64,000 nucleotides of DNA from positions 62,001 through 126,000 of the forward strand of contig CALMSO010000086.1 of assembly GCA_937872385.1 (NCBI GenBank), in the 5' to 3' direction. The position numbers and the translations under genes were made by a program. Positions 1-8,900 of the stretch are shown in pieces. The notes under the pieces were generated by a model. That model worked only from the letters and a program-made list of their open reading frames with translations. It did not search any database and was not told the origin of the DNA. The stretch's first letter is position 1. Every line of letters begins with the position of its first letter. This stretch comes from an uncultured Saprospiraceae bacterium (GTDB lineage: Bacteria; Bacteroidota; Bacteroidia; Chitinophagales; Saprospiraceae).

Positions 1-254
1 TCTTCGGTCGGTTTTTTGAACGAGTGGGTATTGATGCCCACTGGATTGCAGTTGGCAAATACATTTTTAGCAGCACCATCTTTGCCGCTGGCGTCCATAC
101 CTTGTAGCACCACGAGTACGCTGTGCTTGCGCTGTGCCATCATCACATCCTGCAACTCGCCGAGGCGTTGCACCCATTGCGCGGTTTGTTCCTGCGCCTG
201 TTTTTTCGTCAAATCCGCCGGTGAGCGGGTAGGTATTTCCGAAAGTCGTATCAT
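1..254 (-). CDS. ppk2: Polyphosphate kinase 2 family protein (N-terminal part)
   Basis: Only the first 84 or so codons are present; the gene runs off the left edge of the window. The reading frame starts at an ATG at 254 and continues without a stop to base 1. Near residues 50-60 it carries VVLQGMDASGKDGA, the Walker A region typical of PPK2 enzymes, followed by the NVFANCNPVGINTHSFKKP stretch of the same family. PPK2 proteins move phosphate between polyphosphate and nucleotides in the cytoplasm. It lies 58 nt downstream of the DUF58 gene on the same strand and may be co-transcribed with it. The subclass (nucleoside mono- or diphosphate acceptor) cannot be told from this fragment. Confidence 0.88.
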   Translation of the reverse strand, partial: MIRLSEIPTRSPADLTKKQAQEQTAQWVQRLGELQDVMMAQRKHSVLVVLQGMDASGKDGAAKNVFANCNPVGINTHSFKKPTE

Positions 255-312
255 AACTTGTTTCACAATTCATTTACCAACAATATCATAATATCCCAAT
301 ATCATAATACTC

Positions 313-1245
313 TCACCCCCGCATCCTGCTGCGCTTTACTAAATAAGATTGTAAAATTGGGCGAAATCCCTTATTGATATCCGCTTCTACGAAGTCAATT
401 TGATATTGTAAGCACTTGAATTTCAGGGCTTCCACAAATTCATGCATTTGGCTCAGGTAGCGCTCTTTCACCTGATTGGGCTGAAGCCGCAGCCGTTCGC
501 CGGTTTCCATATCAATAAAAAGATACGGACGGTTTTCAAATTCAAAATCCAGTTCTTTTGATTTGTCCACTACATGAAAAAGTACCACTTCGTGCTTGTT
601 GTGCTTGAGGTGCTGGAGCGCTGCAAAAAGCTGCTCGGTATCTTCCGACTGTTCAAACATATCGCTGAAAATAATTACCATTGAGCGCTTGTGGATGCTG
701 TCGGCAATTTGGTGTAGGGCTTGGGCAGCGGCGGTTTTCCGGTCGCGTTCAGGATGGCTGATGAGCTGGTCGAGATACGTCAGCATGAGCCGATAGTGCG
801 TGGTATTGGTTTTGCAGCGGGTATGAATATTGACGGTATCGTCGAAAATGCTGAGGCCGTAGGCGTCGCGCTGTTTTTGGAGCAGGTTCATCAGGGCGGC
901 GGCAGCTAAGGCCGAAAAGCGGATTTTGTTGACGTAAGCACCTTTTTTGGGGTCGGCTTCTGGGAAATACATGGAAGACGAAGCATCAATTACAATTTGG
1001 CAGCGCAGATTGGTTTCCTCTTCAAAGCGTTTGGTAAAGAGCCTGTCGGTACGGGCATACACTTTCCAGTCAATATTGCGGGTGGACTCGCCCTGATTGT
1101 AGAGGCGGTGCTCGGCAAATTCTACCGAAAACCCATGAAAAGGGCTTTTGTGCAAGCCAATGATAAAACCCTCCACGACCTGGCGGGCCAGGAGTTCGAG
1201 GTTGCCAAAATCTTTTACATCTGTGCTGTCGAGCAGATAATTCAT
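313..1245 (-). CDS. DUF58 domain protein (vWA-like)
   Basis: A 310-residue DUF58 protein. The hallmark stretch, around residues 35-80, includes GESTRNIDWKVYARTDRL followed by a von Willebrand A-like core starting with IVIDASSSM, a MIDAS-type DxSxS motif. No membrane segment or signal peptide is visible, so it is probably cytoplasmic. DUF58 proteins are usually encoded beside a MoxR AAA+ ATPase and are thought to help assemble or activate envelope proteins. No MoxR gene is next to it here: the upstream neighbour is thioredoxin (behind a terminator) and the downstream neighbour is PPK2. The family call is firm, the role is not. Confidence 0.88.
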   Translation of the reverse strand: MNYLLDSTDVKDFGNLELLARQVVEGFIIGLHKSPFHGFSVEFAEHRLYNQGESTRNIDWKVYARTDRLFTKRFEEETNLRCQIVIDASSSMYFPEADPKKGAYVNKIRFSALAAAALMNLLQKQRDAYGLSIFDDTVNIHTRCKTNTTHYRLMLTYLDQLISHPERDRKTAAAQALHQIADSIHKRSMVIIFSDMFEQSEDTEQLFAALQHLKHNKHEVVLFHVVDKSKELDFEFENRPYLFIDMETGERLRLQPNQVKERYLSQMHEFVEALKFKCLQYQIDFVEADINKGFRPILQSYLVKRSRMRG

Positions 1246-1303
1246 AGCGGATGATCCTGTTTTACAACGATTTGAGTAGAAAAAAGGTAGCAGTTTTGCA
1301 ACG

Positions 1304-1341
1304 CAAAAACCCTTATTCCAAAGCGAAGTTTAGAATAAGGG
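1304..1341 (-). terminator. Intrinsic terminator of trxA
   Basis: On the minus strand, 28 nt after the trxA stop, a 9-bp perfect stem (arms 1333-1341 and 1310-1318, GAATAAGGG/CCCTTATTC in plus orientation) closes a 14-nt loop and is followed by a five-T run (1305-1309). It would end the thioredoxin transcript before the DUF58 gene. Confidence 0.75.
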
Positions 1342-1368
1342 CTTAAGCTAAGACTTTTTTATAGCAAA

Positions 1369-1686
1369 TTAAAGGTTCGATTCGATTTTATTCGCTAATA
1401 CTTGCTTGGAAGTAGCGCCAACGTGCTTGTCCACTACCTCGCCATTTTTCAGAAACAAGATGGTCGGGATGCTGCGAATACCGTATTTCATAGAAATTTC
1501 GGGATTGGTGTCCACATCCACTTTGCCTACCAGCACTTTGCCGTCGTATTCCTGAGCGAGTTCCTCCACGATGGGGCTGATCATACGGCAAGGGCCGCAC
1601 CATTCTGCCCAGAAATCAATGACGGTAAGGCCTTCTCTTTCGAGCGCTGTTTCCTGAAAATTTGCATCTGTAAGTTCAAATGCCAT
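1369..1686 (-). CDS. trxA: Thioredoxin
   Basis: A 105-residue cytoplasmic thioredoxin of normal length. It has the WCGPC active site (Cys30/Cys33), the FWAEWCGPCR context, the buried Asp24 and the cis-proline loop SIPT (Pro74). It reduces protein disulfides and is itself reduced by thioredoxin reductase, which is not in this window. The gene has its own terminator (1304-1341). A weak Bacteroidota-type promoter can be read upstream on the minus strand: TTTG at 1738-1735 and TATATTTT at 1717-1710, separated by 17 nt. Confidence 0.97.
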   Translation of the reverse strand: MAFELTDANFQETALEREGLTVIDFWAEWCGPCRMISPIVEELAQEYDGKVLVGKVDVDTNPEISMKYGIRSIPTILFLKNGEVVDKHVGATSKQVLANKIESNL

Positions 1687-1935
1687 TGTTCAACTATTTT
1701 TTGGTGATGAAAATATACTACCACGTTTTTAATACAAACGCCTGTTTGATGTATTCAGTTGTAAAGGTAAGCACTTCTCTGAAAACGGTGCTGTCCGAGT
1801 ACGGACAATGCATCTGAATCTTTACTTTTACAGCCCAATTCAGGTGATAAAACAAGCAACCTTGCAAAAAGTTGAGCGCTTGCGGCATCCCTTTCCAGCT
1901 TTCTGACGTTGTAGTGTATGTTTAAGACGCGAGGC

Positions 1936-3021
1936 ATGAATAAAAGTCACAACTACTTTCGTAAAATAGGCTGGATACTACTGGGTCTATTGGCTGTTTT
2001 GCTGCGTATCACGCTGAGTGAAGCAGCTATTGAAACTTGGTACAGCCGGGGGGTATTCGTCGCATTGCGCTGGCTGATTGACTACCTGCTGGCTTGGCTG
2101 CCGGTACCATTGATGTATTTGCTACTGCCAGCGCTACTGTTTTTCGGCGCACGCAATACACGGCGCTGGTATCGGGCACAGCAATCGTGGCGCACCAAAA
2201 CCTGGCAAGCGCTGATGGCTACGCTCTCTTTTGCAGGTGCCACCGTGTGTCTGTTTCTTTTTTTATGGGGCTTCAATTATGGAAGAATACCGGTAGAAAC
2301 ACACCTTGGATTAGAGCCGAAACCCCTGTCTTTCCAGCAATTGCAGGAAGAACTAACCCGCGAAACGCAAGTGCTGCTCGAACTGCGCCCTACTATTCCT
2401 GGCATTACCGATTCTGCCTTCACCGCCGACTTGCTGCCCCCGCACCTCGAATCGCACATGCGCTATGCCCTGACCCAACGCCTCCAGCAGTACGACTTCC
2501 CAACACCGGGCCGCGTACGCGGGCGCTTGCTCTATCCCAAAGGTATTTTTCTGCGCTTCAGCTCGGCAGGGCTTTATTTTCCCTGGACGGGCGAAGGACA
2601 CATTGATGCCGGGCTGCATCCTCTGCAAATTCCTTACGTAATGGCGCATGAAATGGCGCACGGCTATGGTTTCGGCGACGAAGGTGATTGCAATTTCTGG
2701 GCTTATTTAGCCTGCATTGGAGCGGAGCACCCGGCGATCGCCTATGCCGGGCATCTTGACTATTGGCGAAGCCTCGCCGCTGATTTTGCACGCTACGACC
2801 GGGAGGCTTTTTTGGCTTTGCGCCAAAGCTTACCGCCTGGTATTCAAGCTGATTTACAAGCTATTTATGACTATTTGCGCCGCTACCCCGACATCATGCC
2901 GCGCCTGCGCTACGTAGCTTACGACGCTTATCTCCGCACCCAAGGCATCGAGGAGGGTATGCTCAATTACGATCGCGTGACCATGTTAGTGTATGCTTGG
3001 CGCAAAACGCGTGCACTGTAG
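1936..3021 (+). CDS. DUF3810 membrane protein, zinc-protease-like
   Basis: A protein of 361 residues if it starts at the ATG at 1936; an upstream in-frame ATG at 1918 would add six residues. Three hydrophobic segments lie in the first 120 residues (GWILLGLLAVLLRITL, the PVPLMYLLLPALLFFG region and the SFAGATVCLFLFLWGF region). A soluble domain follows with an HExxH zinc motif, MAHEMAHGYGFGDEG (His238-Glu239, His242). This arrangement fits DUF3810, a family found mostly in Bacteroidota whose members look like membrane-anchored zinc peptidases. Substrate unknown. It stands alone between trxA (divergent) and the MFS transporter. Confidence 0.82.
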   Translation: MNKSHNYFRKIGWILLGLLAVLLRITLSEAAIETWYSRGVFVALRWLIDYLLAWLPVPLMYLLLPALLFFGARNTRRWYRAQQSWRTKTWQALMATLSFAGATVCLFLFLWGFNYGRIPVETHLGLEPKPLSFQQLQEELTRETQVLLELRPTIPGITDSAFTADLLPPHLESHMRYALTQRLQQYDFPTPGRVRGRLLYPKGIFLRFSSAGLYFPWTGEGHIDAGLHPLQIPYVMAHEMAHGYGFGDEGDCNFWAYLACIGAEHPAIAYAGHLDYWRSLAADFARYDREAFLALRQSLPPGIQADLQAIYDYLRRYPDIMPRLRYVAYDAYLRTQGIEEGMLNYDRVTMLVYAWRKTRAL

Positions 3022-3151
3022 TTTTTTCCCTTTGCTTGCCGCAAAAATCATTCTACGCAACCCCCAAATTTTATTTTTCGCTAAAAAATCCAAAAAAACC
3101 GTTTATTTTGGCTGCTGAACCATTGCTTCACGCAAAACTAAATGCTACGGT

Positions 3152-4537
3152 ATGAACAGCGAAACCACCATCGTTCCAAACGGCGCATTAGTGCCCAAGC
3201 CTCGGCTCAGCTTTTGGGATATTCTTTTCATGAGTTTTGGCTTTATGGGCATTCAGATGGGCTTTGCTTTGCAAAATGCCAATGCCAGCCGTATCCTACA
3301 AACTTTTGGTGCCAATGTGGAAGAATTGTCGTGGTTTTGGTTGGTGGCACCGGTCACCGGCATGATTGTGCAGCCCATCATCGGGCATTACAGCGATCGC
3401 ACCTGGAACCGGCTCGGACGGCGGCGCCCTTACTTTCTTGCCGGAGCTATTATGGCGGCCATTGGCCTCATTCTGATGCCTAATGCCTCCGCTTTTGCGG
3501 CTTATCTGCCTGCCCTGTGGGTAGGTGCTGGCATGTTGATGATTATGGACGCTTCGTTCAATGTAGCGATGGAGCCTTTTCGCGCATTAGTGGCAGATAA
3601 ATTGCCTACCGACCAGCGTACCTTAGGTTTTTCGGTGCAAACACTACTCATCGGCGTGGGCGCTGTGCTGGGGTCGTGGCTGCCTTATGTGCTGGCCAAC
3701 TGGTTTGGCGTAGAAGCCACTGCCGAAGCCGGCATTGTACCATTCAACGTTATCCTGTCGTTTTTCATTGGTGCCGCCATTTTAGTAGGTACCATCGTCT
3801 GGACGGTTGTCACTACGAAAGAATACTCGCCGGAGGAGCAGATTATGTATAGCGGCGAACCGGAGGAGCAGGAGTCGAAAGGTTTGGCTGATATTTTTAC
3901 CGATTTTGCCAAAATGCCCAAAACCATGCGCCAATTGGGCTGGGTGCAATTTTTTTCGTGGTTTGCCCTTTTCTCAATGTGGGTGTTTACGACTCCGGCG
4001 CTGGCGCAGCACGTTTGGGGGCTCCCACCAGATGATCGCAGCTCCGCCGCTTTCAATGAGGCTGGCAACTACGTTGGCGTTATTTTTGGCGTTTACAATC
4101 TCGTTTCGGCTATTTTTGCTATGATGCTACCCGTCATCGCGGCCAAAATTGGGCGTAAGCGCACGCACGCTATTTGCCTCACCATCGGCGGTATCGGCTT
4201 GATGTCTGTGTATTTGGTCACCAATCCAGAGATGAAATGGCTGCTCAACTTTTCGATGATCGGCGTTGGAATCGCCTGGGCGAGTATTTTAGCCATGCCT
4301 TACGCGATTCTGGCCGGCTCCATCCCGGCCCACAAGATGGGCGTGTACATGGGCATTTTCAATTTTTTCATTACCTTTCCTCAGATTGTCAATGGCATAA
4401 TCGGCGGCCCGATGGTACGTTTTCTATACAACGATCAGGCTATTTGGGCGCTGGTAGTAGCTGGCGCGGCCATGATGTTAGCGGCCCTGTTTGTAGCCAG
4501 AGTCGAAGACAAAGATGATGTGGTAGCCAGCGCATAA
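3152..4537 (+). CDS. MFS sugar transporter, SLC45/maltose-type
   Basis: A 461-residue inner-membrane protein with about 12 hydrophobic segments. After TM2 it has DRTWNRLGRRRPYFLAGA, the D-R/K-x-G-R-R/K loop in the form typical of SLC45-like sugar importers, and IGHYSDR in front of it. A charged central loop (EEQIMYSGEPEEQESKG) separates the two halves. In Bacteroidota such carriers are often encoded beside beta-phosphoglucomutase and GH65 phosphorylase genes and take up maltose or related disaccharides. Here those partners lie 58 kb away (61786-64000). The family is clear; the sugar is inferred from that link. Confidence 0.85.
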   Translation: MNSETTIVPNGALVPKPRLSFWDILFMSFGFMGIQMGFALQNANASRILQTFGANVEELSWFWLVAPVTGMIVQPIIGHYSDRTWNRLGRRRPYFLAGAIMAAIGLILMPNASAFAAYLPALWVGAGMLMIMDASFNVAMEPFRALVADKLPTDQRTLGFSVQTLLIGVGAVLGSWLPYVLANWFGVEATAEAGIVPFNVILSFFIGAAILVGTIVWTVVTTKEYSPEEQIMYSGEPEEQESKGLADIFTDFAKMPKTMRQLGWVQFFSWFALFSMWVFTTPALAQHVWGLPPDDRSSAAFNEAGNYVGVIFGVYNLVSAIFAMMLPVIAAKIGRKRTHAICLTIGGIGLMSVYLVTNPEMKWLLNFSMIGVGIAWASILAMPYAILAGSIPAHKMGVYMGIFNFFITFPQIVNGIIGGPMVRFLYNDQAIWALVVAGAAMMLAALFVARVEDKDDVVASA

Positions 4538-4595
4538 TGTTTACTGTTTATTATGTAAAAGATGCCAGGTTTTTTAGACGCCAAACAATAGACAA

Positions 4596-4690
4596 TAGAA
4601 GTTAGATGATAGAAGTTAGATGATAGATGTGGTCTCAACCCCTCAACTTTTAAACTTTTAAATAAACCTCTAAACTTCTAAACCCCTCAA
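4596..4690. repeat. Low-complexity tandem repeats
   Basis: The gap between the transporter and the barrel gene holds two exact tandem copies of a 14-nt unit, TAGAAGTTAGATGA (4596-4609, 4610-4623). They are followed by a CTTTTAAA/CCTCTAAA/CTTCTAAACCCCTC-like pyrimidine-rich tract (about 4637-4690). The second tract resembles a much longer one at 58101-58192. Confidence 0.7.
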
Positions 4691-4717
4691 CAATATCCCA
4701 TTACTTATTTTACATTT

Positions 4718-5779
4718 ATGAACCATTTCGCAAGCAAAATAACCGTGTGCATGATGCTGCTCTGCTTGTTGCAAAGCGGCAAATTATTTGCCCAACCGGA
4801 AAAGGGAATGTGGTTAGTCGGTAGCGATGCAACGCTCGGCACCAATCTGAACAATGACGCCGATAATTACTACCTACAGCTCAATGCTACCGCGGGGTAT
4901 TTTCTTACGCGGAGTTTGCTGCTCGGAGCCAGCGCCAATGCCTTTCGCTCTTATAGCCGCCTCGAAACGCCCCTCTTCGATTCGCGGTTTTCCTACAATC
5001 TGCTGGGAGCGGGTGCTTTCGCCAGGTATTATTTACCGCGTCCCGACAAGCCATTTCAGTATTTTGTCGAATTGGGCGGCAGTGTGCAAGCCGAGCGTAC
5101 GCAGTTTTCTTCCCTGTTTACCAATCAATCGGAAAGTCGTATCACTTACATCACTTTTGGCAGCGCTGGTGTCAATTATTTCATTCGCCCCAATATCGCC
5201 GTGGAAGGCAGGCTCCGCTATCGCAATGCCGCTAATAACGACAGTACCCGCGATTTGCAATACCTTATCGGGATGCAGTTTTTCATTCCCAACACAATGG
5301 AGCCACGCGCTATCGGACAACCTTTGGTGGGCAAGGGCTTCTGGATGATTGGCGCAGGCGGGCTGGGTGGCTGGAACAACATTGGCGACACCGACGACCT
5401 TTTCGGCTCTATCGAGCCTACTGTAGCCCGGTTTTTGTTGGATAAATTGGCCGTAGGCGCTACTTTACAATTGGCTTTCGCCAATGAAAATGCGATTATC
5501 AATCCGCAGCCGTTTGTGCGTTTGTACCTTACTGACAACGACTCCGTCGCGCAGTTTTTCTTCAACGCTGGCATGGGCACGCGCTTTCAATTAGCCAAAC
5601 CGACCTCCGATCCCGGTTTCTTTGGGCTGAACGCCACGCTTGGCATGGGCCTCGGCTGGTTCGTTATGCCGGGTGTAGCCGCCGAGACTACCTTTCAGTA
5701 CAATGCACGCCAAATCGAAGAGCCCGGGCGGGTCAATTCCTTAGAATTGGCCTTTGGTTTTCAATTTTTTATAAAATAA
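4718..5779 (+). CDS. Outer-membrane beta-barrel protein with internal duplication
   Basis: A 353-residue protein with an N-terminal signal peptide ending near LLQSGKLFAQ and a pattern of alternating amphipathic strands ending in aromatic residues, as in small outer-membrane barrels. It is made of two similar halves. Half one starts KGMWLVGSDATLG and ends LIGMQFFIP; half two starts KGFWMIGAGGLGG and ends ELAFGFQFFIK. Each half is about the size of an eight-stranded barrel domain. No ligand can be assigned. No partner genes are adjacent apart from the downstream adhesin-like gene. Confidence 0.72.
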   Translation: MNHFASKITVCMMLLCLLQSGKLFAQPEKGMWLVGSDATLGTNLNNDADNYYLQLNATAGYFLTRSLLLGASANAFRSYSRLETPLFDSRFSYNLLGAGAFARYYLPRPDKPFQYFVELGGSVQAERTQFSSLFTNQSESRITYITFGSAGVNYFIRPNIAVEGRLRYRNAANNDSTRDLQYLIGMQFFIPNTMEPRAIGQPLVGKGFWMIGAGGLGGWNNIGDTDDLFGSIEPTVARFLLDKLAVGATLQLAFANENAIINPQPFVRLYLTDNDSVAQFFFNAGMGTRFQLAKPTSDPGFFGLNATLGMGLGWFVMPGVAAETTFQYNARQIEEPGRVNSLELAFGFQFFIK

Positions 5780-5900
5780 GTAATTCTATAATCCGTTTAA
5801 AATTTCAGTTATCATTGCCGCTACCCTACCCCCAGTGATGCCGCAGAAAAATTACCTGTTAAAAATATGCAACAAATACATATATTTCTTTAAGGAGCGG

Positions 5901-5908
5901 TAACTTCG
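5901..5908 (+). promoter_or_regulatory. Possible -7 box upstream of the PKD protein gene
   Basis: TAACTTCG matches the Bacteroidota -7 consensus TAnnTTTG except at one base. It lies 30 nt before the ATG at 5938 and overlaps the region just before an in-frame TTG at 5911, which favours the ATG as start. No clear -33 TTTG is seen. Confidence 0.3.
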
Positions 5909-5937
5909 CGTTGAATCATAATCCAAACCAAAAACCC

Positions 5938-8900
5938 ATGCTCCGCAACTACTACTTTTTGCCCTGCGCCCTGCTGCTGCTGTATTCAAGCGGCTGGTCG
6001 TCATTACAAGCTCAGGGCTGCCTCGGTTCACAGCGCGTGGACGCCAGCTACGAATTAGCCAATAATGACGTTTGTGAAGGCAGTGAAATCACCGTGCGCA
6101 ATATCTCCGAGGAGTTTGGCAATACCAATGTGATTTACATTTGGGACTGGGGCGACGGGCAGCGCGACACGATCAGTGGGCGAGAAAATGTAACACATAC
6201 CTATAATTTTTTTGACCAAAATGCCTGCACCGCCGAAGATGGATTGCTGGTGCTGGAGCTGCGCCTCGATGCACGGGTGCCGGGCTGCCAGCAGTTTAAT
6301 CACTTCGTTATCAAGCCAATCTATATTTTTCTGCGCCCTGTGGCACAGTTTGAAGCCGAAGAAACCATTTGTCTGCCCGAAACCACCCTTCGTTTCAAAA
6401 ACACCAGTTGCACCGCCGATAGCGCAGCTACTTACTCGTGGAATTTTGGTGACCCGGCCTCAGGCTCTGCCAACACCTCAACCGCATTCGAACCTTCGCA
6501 CACATTTAGCGGCCCCGGCATTTACAATGTATCCCTGAGCGTCAATAGCGCTTGCGGTAGCGGTACTTTTGTCAAACTTATAGAAGTAAAAGAGCCACCT
6601 GTGGTGCAGGTTACGCTTGAAAAAAATCCGACCACCAGTTGCATCCCCTTGGATGTGCGCTTTCGCAATGCCTCCACCGGCGGCCTTAGCTACGAGTGGA
6701 AAGTTACTCCCAATCGGGGTTATACCTTCCTTGATAGCACCAATCTTTTTTCCTTCGAACCGCGAATGCTATTCTTTGAATCGGGCAGCTACCGGGTAGA
6801 ATTCACTGCAACCAATGAATGTGGCGACAACACTTGGTCGGAAACTATCGAGGTATTTGAGCCGCCTATTGTCACGCTACGGCCAGAACCCATTGCCTGC
6901 GAAACACTTAGCTATACACCCGATGTGCGCTATGAAGGCACGGTGAACAGCGTGCGCTGGACTTTCAGTAATGCAACGCCCGCTACGTCCACTGAGCGAA
7001 TGCCAAGCAACATCATCTTCCCGCCAGGACGGCACCTCGTGCGGGTAGAAGCCACGAGCGTTTGCGGCACTTTCGAAGCCAGTGATACAATAGTAGTACT
7101 CAGCCGAGAAGCCGTCAACATTGAGCCGGTAGCACCAGTTTGCAATACCGCACAAGCTTTCACGCTGCGAGCCACTCCAGCCGGTGGTGTCTGGAGCGGG
7201 CGCGGTGTCTCTCCCGTGGGCTTGTTTACGCCCTCGGCGGCGAGCTTGGGGATGAACGAAATCACCTATACTTTCGGCCCGGCAGGATGCACCTCGGTAG
7301 CCACCATTAATGTCGAAGTGAAAAACGCAGCGCCCATCGAGCCAGGGCCAGACGAAACAATTTGCATTGACGCACAGCCTTTTACGCTCAGTGGCTTTTC
7401 GCCAACAGGCGGAGTATGGCAAGGAAGCGGCATTACCGATAGCCTGCAAGGTAGGTTTTCACCAGCGGCCGCTGGCCTGGGCAATGCCCGATTGACGTAT
7501 TTTTATTTTGATGTTGCTAATAGCTGCGTGGCTACGGCCAGCCGCACGATTACAGTAGCGCCCCTGCCAGTAGTTACCATTGCCGAAGATGATGTTGCCT
7601 TTTGCATTACACCCGATGACATTCGCTTGTCGGAAAATATAGATTTGCAAGTAACTGCTAATGACGGCTCCGGCCGTTGGTCGGGTACAGGCATTACAGA
7701 TGCCTCAGCGGGTATTTTCAATGGCAGGGATTTGCCGCCAGGCGCTTATGTACTGCGTTACGATTATACCTCCGGAGCAGGCTGCATGGCTGGCGACGCC
7801 GTCACTGTCAACCTGACCGAAAAACAGCAGGTCATCGCTCAAGCAGATACGACTGTTTGTATCAATCAGGAAACGCTTACATTGCAAGCTACACCAGACG
7901 GCGGGCGCTGGTCGGGCCGCAATATCAACACCAATAACGGCTCTATCAATTTGGCGCAAGCAGGCGGCGGCACCTTCACATACACCTATACGCTTTTCGC
8001 CAATACTACTTGTGAAGTACGCGACGAAGTTCAGGTAGAAATCATTGACTTAAGCGGCGTTTCGGCCGGAGCAGATGTGGGCTTTTGCGCATCAGAAATG
8101 CAGGTGACGCTCAGTGGCTTTTCGCCAGCAGGAGGCGTATGGAGCGGCTCCGGCGTAGTGGACAATCGCAATGGTGTAATCAACGTTCAAGCATTGCCCC
8201 CAGGTGCATATACTTTGACGTATCAGATTGAAAGTCAAGCAGTAAGCGCCTGCGCTGCGCAAGATCAAATCACCCTCACCGTGCATCCGCTACCGATAGC
8301 CGATTTTACAACCGATGGCAATCAATGTACCGGTGAAACCTTTCGCTTTGCGAATACCTCCACCGACGCGCGCACCTACAACTGGACTTTTGGCGACGGG
8401 CGCAGCGCTACCGTGCAAAGCCCTGAAATTGCTTATGATGCAGCCGGCGACTACCAGGTGGCGCTCACCGTGCGCTCGGCTTTTGGCTGTGAAAGCTCCA
8501 TTACCAGAACGGTGCACGTATCTGAGCCGCCGCCGGCCATTGCCTTCGATGCGGATGTGCGCAATGGTTGCGCCGATTTGCAAGTCAACTTCACCAACCT
8601 GAGCCGAGGCGAGGATATTTCCTTTCAATGGGATTTTGGCAACGGACAAACCGACACCCTGTTCAATCCACCGCCAGTCATTTATACCGCTACGGCAAAT
8701 GACACCACCTACTTAGCCCGGCTCACAGTGCGCAATGGCTGTGGCACAGGCGAGTACGCCGATTCGATTCTCGTCAGCCCTCGGCCAGTAGCCAGTTTTG
8801 GCACGCTATTCAACAGTTTTTGCTCCGGCGAATTGGTCGAAGTGGTCAACACCAGTTTTGGCAATCCGGATGTGTATATCTGGGACTTTGGCAATGGCCG

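Noticed and set aside
5911..5937. TTG start for the PKD protein
   Set aside because: The ATG at 5938 gives a standard signal peptide, and the TTG lies within a likely promoter.
6877..7449. Minus-strand open frame inside the PKD protein gene
   Set aside because: It lies fully within a well-supported plus-strand gene and has no recognisable domain.
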